Shown here piece by piece: positions 8,845-17,571 of a stretch of 64,000 bases of DNA. The number at the start of each line of letters is the position of its first letter. The stretch's first letter is position 1. The notes beneath the pieces were generated by a model, which ran no database searches, was not told the DNA's origin, and saw only the letters and a program-made list of their open reading frames with translations. Position numbers and translations under genes: made by a program. The stretch is from Rhabdothermincola sp036846205 (GTDB lineage Bacteria > Actinomycetota > Acidimicrobiia > Acidimicrobiales > Acidimicrobilacustridaceae), in NCBI RefSeq assembly GCF_036846205.1, contig NZ_DAIUCK010000004.1, positions 1-64,000 on the forward strand, in the 5' to 3' direction.

Positions 8845-9710
8845 ATGGCCGCGATGGCGTCCGCCACCGCCAGGGTGCGGCGGGCCTGCTCCACGTGGAG
8901 GTTCTCCACCATGCGACCGTTCACGGTCACCACCCCGCGTCCCTCACGCTGGGCTTCCTCGAACGCGGCGATGATCTCGCGAGCCGCGGTGATCTCGTCG
9001 TCGCTCGGGGCGAAGATCCGGTTGCAGGGCTCGAGCTGAGAGGGGTGGATGAGCGTCTTGCCGTCGAAGCCCATCTGGCGCCCCTGCCGGCACTCGGCCG
9101 CGAAGCCCTCCTCGTTGCCGATGTCGTTGTAGACACCGTCGAGGATGGCCTTGCCCGCCGCCCGGGCCGCGAGCAGGCACAGCCCGAGGCCGGTCAGCAA
9201 CGGTTGCCGCCCGGGCACGTGCTCGGCGTGCAGTTCCTTCGCCAGGTCGTTGGTGCCCATCACCAGCACGGCGAGGCGCTCGGAAGCCGCCGCGATCTCC
9301 TCCGCATGGAGCATGGCCACGGGGGTCTCCACCATGGCCCAGATCCGGGTGCGGTCGGGCGCACCGGCGGCCTCGAGCGCCTTCTCGACCGCGGCCACGT
9401 CGGCGGCGGAGTTGATCTTCGGCACCACCACCGCGTCCGGGCCCGCCTGCGCGGCCGCCCGCACGTCGTCGGCATGCCAGCGGGTGTCGAGCCCGTTGAC
9501 CCGGATCGTGATCTCGCGCGAGCCGTACTCCCCGGAAGCCGCCGCCGCGCACACCCGGTCGCGAGCCTCGGCTTTCGCATCGGGCGCGACGGCGTCCTCG
9601 AGATCCAGGATCAGCCCGTCGGCGGGAAGGGTCTTGGCCTTCTCCAGGGCGCGCTCGTTGGCCCCCGGCATGTAGAGCACGGAGCGGCGTGGCCGCAGGT
9701 CGTCCGACAT
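8838..9710 (-). CDS. HpcH/HpaI (CitE-like) CoA-ester lyase or malyl-CoA thioesterase
   Basis: 290-aa TIM-barrel protein of the citrate lyase beta/malyl-CoA lyase family. It opens with RRSVLYMPGANERALEKA, then LILDLEDAV (metal/CoA site), VRVNGLDT-type segments, MVETPVAML and GTNDLAKELHA. It lies 10 bp downstream of a second, longer paralogue. In the ethylmalonyl-CoA pathway, paired paralogues are Mcl1 (lyase) and Mcl2 (malyl-CoA thioesterase, about 285 aa). This shorter copy would correspond to Mcl2, but that assignment rests on size and neighbourhood. Confidence 0.75.
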   Translation of the reverse strand: MSDDLRPRRSVLYMPGANERALEKAKTLPADGLILDLEDAVAPDAKAEARDRVCAAAASGEYGSREITIRVNGLDTRWHADDVRAAAQAGPDAVVVPKINSAADVAAVEKALEAAGAPDRTRIWAMVETPVAMLHAEEIAAASERLAVLVMGTNDLAKELHAEHVPGRQPLLTGLGLCLLAARAAGKAILDGVYNDIGNEEGFAAECRQGRQMGFDGKTLIHPSQLEPCNRIFAPSDDEITAAREIIAAFEEAQREGRGVVTVNGRMVENLHVEQARRTLAVADAIAAMG

Positions 9711-9720
9711 CGAGAACCCC

Positions 9721-10770
9721 CTAGAACCCGTAGGCCGATGCCAGCTCGGGATCGCGCGCCGCGAGCTGCTCGGCCAGCTCCATGATCACCTTGCACTGCT
9801 TGACCGAGGCGTCGTCCTCCATCTTGCCGTCGAGCATGATGGCCCCGGTGCCGTCGCCCATGGCCTCGATCACCCGGCGGGCGTGGGCCACGTCGGCCGG
9901 GTCGGGTGAGAACACCCGCTTGGCGATGTCGATCTGCACGGGGTGCAGGCTCCACGCGCCGACGCAACCCAGCAGGTAGGCGTTGCGGAACTGGTCCTCG
10001 CAGGCCACGGTGTCCTTGATGTCCCCGAAGGGCCCGTAGTACGGGAGGATGCCGTTCGACACGCAGGCATCGACCATGCGGGCGATGGTGTAGTGCCACA
10101 GGTCCTGTTGGAAGGTGGCCCGGTCCCCTTCGATGTCGTCCCCCTCGGGGTCTTCACGCACCAGGTAGCCGGGGTGCCCCCCACCGACCCGGGTGGTCTT
10201 CATCCGCCGGTTGGCGGCCAGGTCCGCCGGGCCGAGCGAGAGCCCCTGCATCCGGGGTGAGGCACCGCAGATCTCTTCCACGTTCGCCACGCCCCGGGCG
10301 GTCTCGAGGATGGCGTGGAGCATGATCGGCCGGGTGAGCCCGGCACGCGCCTCGAGCTGGGCGATGAGCCGGTCGACGTAGTGGATGTCCTCGGGGCCTT
10401 CGACCTTGGGGATCATGATCACGTCGAGCCGGTCGCCGATCTCGGTCACCGCGGCGATGAGATCGTCGAGGCACCAGGGCGAGTCGAGCGAGTTGACCCT
10501 GGTCCAGAACTGGGTGTCACCGAACTCGACGGTCCTGCCCACCTCGATCAGCCCGGCCCGAGCGGCTTCCTTGTCGGCCGCGGGGACGCCGTCTTCCAGG
10601 TTGGCGAGCAGCACATCGACCTTCGGGACCAGCTCCGGCACCTTGGCCACCATCTTCGGGTTGGAGGGGGGGAAGAAGTGGATCATCCGCGAGGGGCGCA
10701 CCGGGATCTCGCGCAGCGGTTCGGGCGCGCCGACCGCCAGCGGCCGGAAGAAGTCCTTGGGGTTCCGCAT
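9721..10770 (-). CDS. mcl1: probable L-malyl-CoA/beta-methylmalyl-CoA lyase
   Basis: 349-aa HpcH/HpaI-family lyase predicted to cleave (methyl)malyl-CoA to glyoxylate and an acyl-CoA. Family landmarks are LLANLEDGVPAADK, a WTRVNSLDSPW substrate loop, IMIPKVEGPEDI, ILETARGVANVEEI and LSLGPADLAANRRM, then GPFGDIKD and WSLHPVQIDIAKRVF; these follow the Rhodobacter Mcl1 pattern closely. A TAGGGT box ends 6 nt before the ATG. The CitE-like paralogue follows after 10 bp, so both are read from one mRNA. Confidence 0.8.
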   Translation of the reverse strand: MRNPKDFFRPLAVGAPEPLREIPVRPSRMIHFFPPSNPKMVAKVPELVPKVDVLLANLEDGVPAADKEAARAGLIEVGRTVEFGDTQFWTRVNSLDSPWCLDDLIAAVTEIGDRLDVIMIPKVEGPEDIHYVDRLIAQLEARAGLTRPIMLHAILETARGVANVEEICGASPRMQGLSLGPADLAANRRMKTTRVGGGHPGYLVREDPEGDDIEGDRATFQQDLWHYTIARMVDACVSNGILPYYGPFGDIKDTVACEDQFRNAYLLGCVGAWSLHPVQIDIAKRVFSPDPADVAHARRVIEAMGDGTGAIMLDGKMEDDASVKQCKVIMELAEQLAARDPELASAYGF

Positions 10771-10776
10771 GCCCTG

Positions 10777-10782
10777 ACCCTA
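10777..10782 (-). promoter_or_regulatory. putative -10 box TAGGGT, leaderless promoter
   Basis: On the - strand TAGGGT is followed by 6 nt and then the ATG at 10770 of the malyl-CoA lyase gene, with no ribosome-binding site. Confidence 0.5.
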
Positions 10783-10821
10783 CGGCGGCAGCCCGGAGGC
10801 CGCGAAATCCCCCGTTGCGGG

Positions 10822-12051
10822 TCAGCCCTCGAGATCGGCGGGCACGAGCTGCTCGGTGAGCAAGCGCTCGAAGCGAGCAGGATCCCCACCCACGAAGCAC
10901 CGGCAGCGCGGCAGGCCCTCCACGTAGCAGGAGATGTAGGACCGCCACAGCGGGTCGGTGAGAAACGCCACCGCCTTTTCGGCCCGCGCCCGAGGCAGCA
11001 ACGCCCATCGCTCCAGGTAGGCCACCACCTCGTCCGCGGGCTGATGCTCCTGGTGCAGCAGCCAGGCCGCGTTGGCTCGCACCGCCGCCAGTGTCTCCGA
11101 GGCGCTGGCCACGGCGGCGGCCACCTCGGCGTCGTAGCGAATGCCGAGCGCCCGGAAGTGCTCGGCCAGCACCGGCTCGGGGCGCTCCCCCAGCAGCACC
11201 TCGAGACCCAGGTCCGCCAGGCCCTCGGCGAGCAGGCACTGGGGGGTGCCCACGAGGAAGATGGTCTCCTCCAGGTGACCGCGGCGGCGTACCAGCCCCA
11301 CCTCCTTGCGGGTGTGCTCGGTGTGATGCCCCGGATAGGCCTCGTGGGCGACGAGCTGCCCGAGCGAGAGCGACAGCACCGGCAGGTCGGTGTTGATCGC
11401 CACCCGGCTCCGGAGTCCGCCGAGGTAGTGGTTGAAGCCGGACCAGGGCCGGTCGGTCACCAGCTCCCAGTCGACGTGCTCACCGTCGGGGAGGCCGAAG
11501 CGTCGCCCGGTGCGCTCCCGGAAGTCCTCGGCGAGGGAGCGCACCGCGAGCTCGATCGCGCCGGGTTCGATGGCGTGGCTCTCCCGCCAGGTGATGTAGC
11601 GCTCGGGGAGCGGGCCCGTGCCGGGTAGCGACTCCTCCAGGCGAGCGTGGGCCGCGGCCAGCTCGTCCTCGGGTCGCGGGATGGGTCGCACGCCGTAGCA
11701 GCGCTCGACCTCCTCGGCGTAGGGGATCATCTCGCCCGCCAACCGCCGGGCGGTGGTGTGCAGGCCGACGAGCTGGGCTCGCAACCAGCGGCGCCGGATG
11801 GGGTCGAGGTCCTCGCCGCCCGCCCCACCGTCGAGGGCGGCGATGAGCGCGCCGGCGCGCTCCGCCAGTGCCGCCGGGGGGTGGAGCGGTTCCGCGGCGA
11901 CGCGGGCCGAGAGCTCGGCCGGCCCGTAGTAGGCATCCACGAGGCCGTCCACGTGGCGGCCGAGCCGCAGGCCCAGCTCCAGGTAGCCGGTGACGGGATC
12001 GGGCTGGTTCAGCGGACCGTCTCGCGGAAGAACGAGATGGTCTCCCGCCAA
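10822..12051 (-). CDS. DUF885-type metallopeptidase-like protein
   Basis: Protein of about 409 aa with the hallmark HEAYPGHH motif near residue 238, which carries an HExxH-like zinc site seen in the DUF885 family. Other family features are the VDAYYGP motif near the N-terminus and an all-helical C-terminal half. Activity and substrate are unproven. The start is uncertain: the conserved region needs residues upstream of any GTG or ATG, leaving TTG at 12051 or CTG at 12009-12011 near the stop of the upstream dienelactone hydrolase gene. The overlap suggests coupled translation. Confidence 0.7.
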   Translation of the reverse strand: MAGDHLVLPRDGPLNQPDPVTGYLELGLRLGRHVDGLVDAYYGPAELSARVAAEPLHPPAALAERAGALIAALDGGAGGEDLDPIRRRWLRAQLVGLHTTARRLAGEMIPYAEEVERCYGVRPIPRPEDELAAAHARLEESLPGTGPLPERYITWRESHAIEPGAIELAVRSLAEDFRERTGRRFGLPDGEHVDWELVTDRPWSGFNHYLGGLRSRVAINTDLPVLSLSLGQLVAHEAYPGHHTEHTRKEVGLVRRRGHLEETIFLVGTPQCLLAEGLADLGLEVLLGERPEPVLAEHFRALGIRYDAEVAAAVASASETLAAVRANAAWLLHQEHQPADEVVAYLERWALLPRARAEKAVAFLTDPLWRSYISCYVEGLPRCRCFVGGDPARFERLLTEQLVPADLEG

Positions 12052-12695
12052 GCCTTTTCCGCGGTCTCCGGGTGGTGGACCTCGGGGCGGGTGTCATTGA
12101 AGAACGCGTGATCCACACCCGGATGCACCACCAGCTCGACATCCTTGCCGAGCGCGGTGAGCTGCTCTTCGAGGGCCTTCACCTTGTCCGGCGGGAAGAA
12201 GCCATCCTCGCTCGCGAAGTGGCCCCGCACCTTGGCGGTGAGCTTGGACCAGTCCGGCTCGACCGCCTCCCAGGGGATCACCCCGTAGAACGGGGCTATG
12301 GCCACCACCGCGTCCGGTCGCATGGTGCCGACCAACATGGCGAGCCCGCCACCCATGCAGAACCCGACGACCCCCACCCCGTCACTGGTGACGGCCTCGA
12401 GCGACCGCAGGTGGTCGATGGCCCCGGAGAGGTCCCTGCCGGCCTGCTCGAGGTTGAGGGCCATCATCAGCTTGCCGGCCTCGTCGGGCTCGGTGGTCTG
12501 GCGGCCGTGATAGAGGTCGGGAGCCAGGGCCACGAAGCCTTCGGCCGCGAAGCGGTCACACACCTCCTTGATGTGGGGCACGAGCCCCCACCATTCCTGG
12601 ATCACGATCACCCCCGGCCCGCTCCCGCTGGCGGGCACCGCCAGGTAGCCGGAACAGGTGTGGCCGTTGCTCGGGAAATCGATGAGCTCACCCAT
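12009..12695 (-). CDS. dienelactone hydrolase family protein
   Basis: 228-aa alpha/beta hydrolase of the dienelactone hydrolase family. The cysteine nucleophile is in GFCMGGG (C113). E34 in IQEWWGL, D164 and H196 in HPGVDHAFFND complete the expected catalytic set. Cytoplasmic. The true substrate is not certain because many family members act on compounds other than dienelactones. The TAGGGT box at 12704-12709 lies 8 nt before the ATG. The DUF885 gene overlaps its 3' end. Confidence 0.85.
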   Translation of the reverse strand: MGELIDFPSNGHTCSGYLAVPASGSGPGVIVIQEWWGLVPHIKEVCDRFAAEGFVALAPDLYHGRQTTEPDEAGKLMMALNLEQAGRDLSGAIDHLRSLEAVTSDGVGVVGFCMGGGLAMLVGTMRPDAVVAIAPFYGVIPWEAVEPDWSKLTAKVRGHFASEDGFFPPDKVKALEEQLTALGKDVELVVHPGVDHAFFNDTRPEVHHPETAEKAWRETISFFRETVR

Positions 12696-12819
12696 GGACG
12701 CGCACCCTACCTCCCGTCCGTCGGGAGAGGTGCGGGCGACGGTGGGGAGGGATGTGCTGAGAGCGCTCGCCCAGCGAGCCTGCGCTGCGGGGGCTCCGGC
12801 AGCGTCCCGGGTCGGAGGA

Positions 12820-13717
12820 TCAGCGGAAGTACCCGAGGACGTCGACGACCACGTTGGTGCTCAGGTTGGCGCAGAGGCTGCAGAACGCATCGCTGTCCAG
12901 GGCGGTCACGGTCGTCACCGCGACGTTCCGGTTCGGGGGGGGGACCAGTTGAGATTCGACGTCCCTGGCCAGGCGATGCCGGCACGGTACACGGACAGGA
13001 AGCCACCCGATCCTGCGGTGTTGGTGGCGGTGAGACTGATCAGCGCCGCCGTGGCCCCCGCGGGCACCCCCGAGCCGTTGGCCTTGAGATCGCAGGGGCG
13101 CGGCGTGTTGCCGGGGAGCGGAGCCTTCGTGCCGATGTTCGGGAGGTAGCAAGGGCGGGAGTCGTAGACCCGCACCGGGGTCGGGAGAATGTGCAACGCG
13201 CCAGCAGTGCCCGCGCCGCTCACCTTGCGCCACGTGCCTGGGGTCCCGCTGGCCACGCAGTACCAGAGGTCGCCGTCGGTGTCGCACACGATGGAGCCGG
13301 CGATTCGAGCGTAGGCGGTCGATGGTGGTGGCGACGCCCCCCCGAGCCTGAAGTGGACGGCGGCCTCGTCGACGTAGGCGTCGATTCCGCTCCCCGAGTT
13401 CGAGCCCACATCCAGGCCGGTGTCAGAGGACGAGAAGCCGTAGAGCGCGATCCCGCTCGTGCAGTTGGCGGCCACCGCGACCCCGTTCACCGCCGAGCCG
13501 TGGACCCCGTAGCCGGACTGGGATGCCCCCGCACGCCGGTGCCGTTGCTGGTCGCCGACCCCCTAACCCCGACATTGAACGCGCCGGTGTTCCCCTGTAC
13601 GCCCGTGCCGCTCGTCGAGGTGCCGACGACCCCGACCCCCGAGGTGGGGTTCGCCGTCCCCGTCACCGCCGGGTTGCCATCAAAGGTGCCGGAGGCCGCC
13701 GCTGCGTCCAGCATCAC
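12820..13717 (-). pseudogene. cell-surface-type protein gene, 5'-truncated and twice frameshifted
   Basis: Three open fragments join into one coherent protein: a Gly/Thr/Ser-rich repeat part (SGVGVVGTSTSG and similar), a middle part (AAVHFRLGG, then VYDSRPC) and a C-terminal domain ending NVVVDVLGYFR, a tail seen in actinobacterial exported proteins. The first break is at the C5 run 13526-13530, the second at the G9 run 12935-12943; one extra base in each restores the frame. No signal peptide or ribosome-binding site is found at the 5' end, where the frame runs into the PPOX gene. So the gene is truncated even if the frameshifts are sequence errors. Confidence 0.65.
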
Positions 13718-13760
13718 CTCGGGCGGTCGAGGACGCCAGGATTCGCGTGCTGCGCCGGGA

Positions 13761-14225
13761 TCAGTACGTGCCGCCGAGCTTGCGGTGGTCCCAGGAGACG
13801 ATCTTCTCGGGCACGATCTCGACAGCCACCCGCTTGTTCGCCAGCGCGTGTGCCATCACCTCCGCCTCCTCTTCGGTGGCTGGCGTCCAGTAGCGCATCA
13901 CCACGTCCTTCGCCACCCGCATCAGGGTGTCGGCATCGTCGTGGATGACGGCCTTGCCGACGATCTCCACCCCACGGAGGTTCTCGTACTGGTCGCCGTC
14001 CTCCACCAGTGCGGTGATGCGTGGGTCGCGCCGAAGGTTGAGCACCTTCTGGCTCTTGGCGAAGGTCTCGAACGCCGGGTTCCCGTCGAGGAACCCGTAC
14101 CACATGGCCACCAGGTGGATGTTGCCGTCCGGACCAATGGTGGCGATGTTCATCGTCTGGCGCTCGCGCAGGAACGCTCGCACCTCCTCGTCGGTCATCC
14201 TGATCGCGTCACGCCGCTTCGGCAT
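13761..14225 (-). CDS. PPOX-class (probable F420-dependent) flavin/deazaflavin protein
   Basis: 154-aa split-barrel protein of the pyridoxamine-phosphate-oxidase-like superfamily. The segment MNIATIGPDGNIHLVAMWY starts the barrel, FAKSQKVLNLRRDPRI is the cofactor-facing strand-helix, and the protein ends SWDHRKLGGTY, typical of F420-dependent PPOX proteins of actinobacteria. It probably reduces small molecules with F420H2; the substrate is unknown. It has the same orientation as the IF-2B-like gene upstream, 51 bp away. Confidence 0.75.
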   Translation of the reverse strand: MPKRRDAIRMTDEEVRAFLRERQTMNIATIGPDGNIHLVAMWYGFLDGNPAFETFAKSQKVLNLRRDPRITALVEDGDQYENLRGVEIVGKAVIHDDADTLMRVAKDVVMRYWTPATEEEAEVMAHALANKRVAVEIVPEKIVSWDHRKLGGTY

Positions 14226-14276
14226 CGGCCTCTCCCTTCTCGTCGTCTCGATCCACTCGCCCGCGGTGGGCGGCCG

Positions 14277-15080
14277 TCAGAACACGTCGCCCTTGAACAG
14301 CTCGGGTGCCACCGGGCAGTCGGTGCGCCGGAGGCCCTGCTCGACGGGCTCCGGCCCGCAGGGTCCCACGAGGCGATCGACCAGCTCCAGAGGAAGCACC
14401 TCGTCGTCGGCGTCCCAGGGCTCGGCCGCCCTCACCGCCCTGGACCGCAGGCCCTCCCACATGCGCTGGGGGAGCAACCGGCCCACGCCCCCGACCAGCC
14501 ACACCGGCACACCCAGGTGGCGGGCGACGGCCGCGGCTGCCAGCGAGCCGCTGACCGCCAGCGCTTCGCCCGGACCGATCGCGCTGGCCTCCAGCAGCAC
14601 CAGGTCACCGGCCGCGACCGCCGCGCCCAGGCCGGCTTGGGGGACGTCCACGGCCTCGACGTCCGCGCTGAGCAGGCGACGCACGAGCCCCGATCCCTCG
14701 CCCAGCGCGTCGACCACCAACACCTCCAGGTCCCCCCGGCGGGCCAGCGTGTCGTCGATGGTGCTCGGCCAGCCCAGCACCACCACCGTGGCGCGGTCGG
14801 GCAGGGCATGCGCCAGCTCCGCGGCCGTCGGGTCCGCCGCGACCGCGCCGGCCGCTTCCCAGATCTCCGAGCGCGGATCGCTGGCGGTGAGCACCCGGGC
14901 CGCGAACCACACCAGCGGGCCCGACGCGGGCTGGCGGGACACGATCCTGCGGCAGGCGGTCACCAATCCCTGCGGGTCATCATCGAACGACGCCAGCGCC
15001 CGGGCCGTCTCCTGCACCAGTACCTCGGCCGGCGCGCCCGACGCCCGGGCCACGTACCGGAGCCGCTCGATCGGGTGCAC
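14277..15080 (-). CDS. IF-2B/MtnA-fold-like protein of unknown function
   Basis: 267-aa protein. The C-terminal half (LGWPSTIDDTLARR, then VVDALGEGSGLVRRL, GDLVLLEASAIGPGEALAVSG and HLGVPVWLVGGVGRLLP) follows the order of the eIF2B/methylthioribose-1-phosphate isomerase Rossmann domain. The usual MtnA catalytic Cys and Asp motifs are not evident, so isomerase activity is doubtful. The helical N-terminus begins MHPIERLRYVARASG. It is followed by the PPOX gene and preceded 19 bp upstream by a DUF2269 membrane protein, so the three may be co-transcribed. Confidence 0.5.
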   Translation of the reverse strand: MHPIERLRYVARASGAPAEVLVQETARALASFDDDPQGLVTACRRIVSRQPASGPLVWFAARVLTASDPRSEIWEAAGAVAADPTAAELAHALPDRATVVVLGWPSTIDDTLARRGDLEVLVVDALGEGSGLVRRLLSADVEAVDVPQAGLGAAVAAGDLVLLEASAIGPGEALAVSGSLAAAAVARHLGVPVWLVGGVGRLLPQRMWEGLRSRAVRAAEPWDADDEVLPLELVDRLVGPCGPEPVEQGLRRTDCPVAPELFKGDVF

Positions 15081-15099
15081 GTCCCCTTTCTACCGGTTC

Positions 15100-15612
15100 C
15101 TACGTCCCGGGCTTCCAGATCATGTCGATCATCAGCAGCAGGAACAGCAGGTGCAGGATGCCGGTGTACATGCCTGCCCGCTTGCCCCGGGCCTGCAGCT
15201 CCGCCACCTCGGCCGGTGGCCCGCCGGGGCCCGGGGTGACCTGACCTGACACGAGCTTCTCCTGCAGGGCGAGCATCGCCCGGAGATTCGGGACGTGCAC
15301 GAACAGCGAGAACAGCGCGGCGGCGAAGAACAACAGGAACGCGATCGAGATCCAGGTGTCGGAGAACTTCCAGGCCTCGTCCGACAGCACGATGAGCACG
15401 ACACCGAACGCGCCCGCAGCCCAGATGAAGGGGGTGGTGAGCACCTTGGCGGCCTGGAAGCCCGCGTTGCTCATCGCGTACGCCACCGGTGGCTCCTGCT
15501 GGCGGGCCTTGGCCGCCAGCACCGGCCAGACGAACGACGATCCGAAGCCCACGATCACCGCCAGCAGGTGCAGCAGGAAGAACAACTGATACGCGAACGA
15601 ACCGGTGCCCAT
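15100..15612 (-). CDS. DUF2269-like integral membrane protein
   Basis: 170-aa protein with four hydrophobic segments (YQLFFLLHLLAVIVGFG, the WAAGAFGVVLIVL region, ISIAFLLFFAAALFSLFV and YTGILHLLFLLLMIDMIW). The HLLAVIVGFG motif and layout resemble the DUF2269 family. The function is unknown. The start is ATG 15612, with GAGGAG about 9 nt upstream; an in-frame TTG at 15618 is less likely. It is divergent from the thioredoxin-like gene. Confidence 0.7.
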   Translation of the reverse strand: MGTGSFAYQLFFLLHLLAVIVGFGSSFVWPVLAAKARQQEPPVAYAMSNAGFQAAKVLTTPFIWAAGAFGVVLIVLSDEAWKFSDTWISIAFLLFFAAALFSLFVHVPNLRAMLALQEKLVSGQVTPGPGGPPAEVAELQARGKRAGMYTGILHLLFLLLMIDMIWKPGT

Positions 15613-15688
15613 GGCCAACGCTCCTCTCTCCGATCGGCGACGCTAGCCGAGTGGTCGGCCGGGGGCGCGAACGCTACGTTCTTCCGCC

Positions 15689-16177
15689 GTGCCCATCGAC
15701 GTTCCGCCGGACACCCCGCTCAAGCGGCTCGGAGGAGACAGCCGGCCGCTGGAGGAGTGGACCACCACCTTCCACCTGGCCCTCGTGGTGCTCGACCCTT
15801 ACACCTACGAGAGCGCCTGGCTGCTGGACACGGCCGGGCGGATCCTGCGGAACTTCGCCGAGGCCGACTGCCGCACGGCCTTCGTCGTGACCTGCGACGA
15901 CGACGACGCATCGGCGTTCCTCGGCCCCTGGGGCAGGGAGTTCCTGGTCTTCACCGACCCCGACCGGCTGGCGGTCAAGAACCTCGGACTCGAACACCTG
16001 CCGGCCTTCGTGCACATCAACCAGGCCAACCAGATCGAGGCGAAGGCCGAGGGCTGGCACCCCGACGAGTGGCGGGCGGTGGCCGAGAACCTGGCCGAGC
16101 GCATGAGCTGGCGCCGCCCGACCATCCCCGAGGCGGGCGATCCGGCCCCCTACGCGGGCACGCCGGCGCTGGGCTGA
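15689..16177 (+). CDS. thioredoxin-fold-like protein of unknown function
   Basis: 162-aa soluble protein. The sequence alternates strands and helices as in a thioredoxin-like domain: FHLALVVLDPYT, TAFVVTCDDDD, EFLVFTDPDR, and LEHLPAFVHINQ with a cis-Pro-like LPAF. No CxxC redox motif is present, so it is probably not a disulfide reductase. GTG 15689 is preceded at 8 nt by TACGTT and by no ribosome-binding site. It converges on the FAD oxidoreductase gene. Confidence 0.5.
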   Translation: MPIDVPPDTPLKRLGGDSRPLEEWTTTFHLALVVLDPYTYESAWLLDTAGRILRNFAEADCRTAFVVTCDDDDASAFLGPWGREFLVFTDPDRLAVKNLGLEHLPAFVHINQANQIEAKAEGWHPDEWRAVAENLAERMSWRRPTIPEAGDPAPYAGTPALG

Positions 16178-16193
16178 CCGTCCACCGTCACGG

Positions 16194-17570
16194 TCACACG
16201 TCGAGGATCGCGCCCGAGGCCACCAGCTCGTCGCGCAGGGCCGTGGTGTCGACGGTGGAGACGTCGACCGCGCCGCCGTCACCGTCGCCGCCCACAGTCA
16301 GCATGGCCGCCGCCAGACCGGCCGCCTCCCCCGAGGCGAAGCACGGGGCCATCACCCGGCACGAGGCCAGCGCGTGGTGGTCAGCGGAGAGGCACCGGCC
16401 GGCGACCAGCAGGTTGGAGGGGCCCGCCGACGGTACCAGCGACCGGTACGGGAGCTGGTAGGCCACGCCGTCGGGCAGGAACCGGTACTCGGTGCCGCGC
16501 CCGGACACGTGGTACTCCTGCGGCCAGGCCGCTGCGAGCACCGCGTCGGGGAACCGAGCCGCGCCTACGACCTCGTCACCGGTGAGGGTGTGCTGCCCGA
16601 GCACGTGGCGGGTCTCGCGCACCCCCTGCTGGGTGGCCGTATCCGAGAGGAACGCGCCCGCGAAGCCTGGCACGTGGGCCTGCACGAAGGCGGCCGCTTC
16701 CTCTGCCCGGCGCCGGCCTTCCAGCTCCCCCCAGGTGAGATCGAACAGGTCGGTGGCATCCAGGGGCGCGCCGTCCCGGGACAAGCGGACCATGGCACCG
16801 ATGGCCTCACCCGGCCGCATGGTGGGGATCACCGCTCCGCCGTCACGGGTCAGGTGCCCGCCGTGCGCCGCGACCGCCTCAGAGAAGGCGGCCAAGCCGC
16901 CGGACATGGCCGCCTCGATGTCCGCGTGCTGCAGGAAGAACTGCATGGAACCGAACTGCCGCTGGCCGGGACCTCCCATCTCCCACGGCGCACCGGATGC
17001 CACGGCGACATCCGCGTCCCCGGTGGCATCGACGAAGACCCGCCCCGCGATCGCCCGGGGGCCTTGCTTGGACGCCACCACCACCGCCTCCAGCGCGCCG
17101 GCGCCGGGGGCGAGCACCACCTCCGAGACCAGCGCGTGCAGCAGCAGGGTGATGCGCTCCGACCCCGGGCCTTCGGTGACCAGGTGGTCGGCGAGGCGCT
17201 TCGCCGCCCAGGGCACGTACAGCAGCACCGCGGTGTCCTTGAACGGGTACGGCCCCAGCCCGGCCCCCCGGGCCACCAGCTCACCGGCGAACTCCCGGGC
17301 CAGGCCGCCGGTGACGTGCGTGAACCGACCCGGCGCCTCGCGCACGTACAGCCCGCACATGGTGCCCACCGCGGCCACCGTGAAGTTGCCCCCGAGGAAG
17401 CCGTAGCGCTCGAGGAGCACGACCCGGGCACCGTGGCGAGCGGCGGCGAGCGCGGCGCCCAGCCCGGCGGGACCGCCGCCGCACACCACCACGTCCGCCT
17501 CGGCGATCACCTCCGCGTCGCGCCCCGGCACGCGCAACCACCGCCGGCCTCGCCGACCCGCGGGCACCAT
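16194..17570 (-). CDS. FAD-dependent oxidoreductase
   Basis: 458-aa flavoprotein with an N-terminal dinucleotide-binding motif (VVCGGGPAGLGAALAAA, residues about 27-43) and the ERYGFLGGN motif of the FAD_oxidored (PF12831-like) family. FVDATGDADVA lies mid-protein, and LLVAGRCLSADHHALASCRVM with SGEAAGLAAA near the C-terminus completes the FAD site. The substrate is unknown. The ATG starts 1 bp after the fumC stop, so it is the third gene of a fumA-fumC operon and a dicarboxylate-related role is plausible. Confidence 0.75.
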   Translation of the reverse strand: MVPAGRRGRRWLRVPGRDAEVIAEADVVVCGGGPAGLGAALAAARHGARVVLLERYGFLGGNFTVAAVGTMCGLYVREAPGRFTHVTGGLAREFAGELVARGAGLGPYPFKDTAVLLYVPWAAKRLADHLVTEGPGSERITLLLHALVSEVVLAPGAGALEAVVVASKQGPRAIAGRVFVDATGDADVAVASGAPWEMGGPGQRQFGSMQFFLQHADIEAAMSGGLAAFSEAVAAHGGHLTRDGGAVIPTMRPGEAIGAMVRLSRDGAPLDATDLFDLTWGELEGRRRAEEAAAFVQAHVPGFAGAFLSDTATQQGVRETRHVLGQHTLTGDEVVGAARFPDAVLAAAWPQEYHVSGRGTEYRFLPDGVAYQLPYRSLVPSAGPSNLLVAGRCLSADHHALASCRVMAPCFASGEAAGLAAAMLTVGGDGDGGAVDVSTVDTTALRDELVASGAILDV

Positions 17571-17571
17571 G

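Noticed and set aside
12072..15239. Very long open frame (over 1000 codons) on the + strand
   Set aside because: It lies antisense to several clear genes, has Arg/Gly/His/Pro-rich composition and no domain resemblance; it is a by-product of high GC codon bias.
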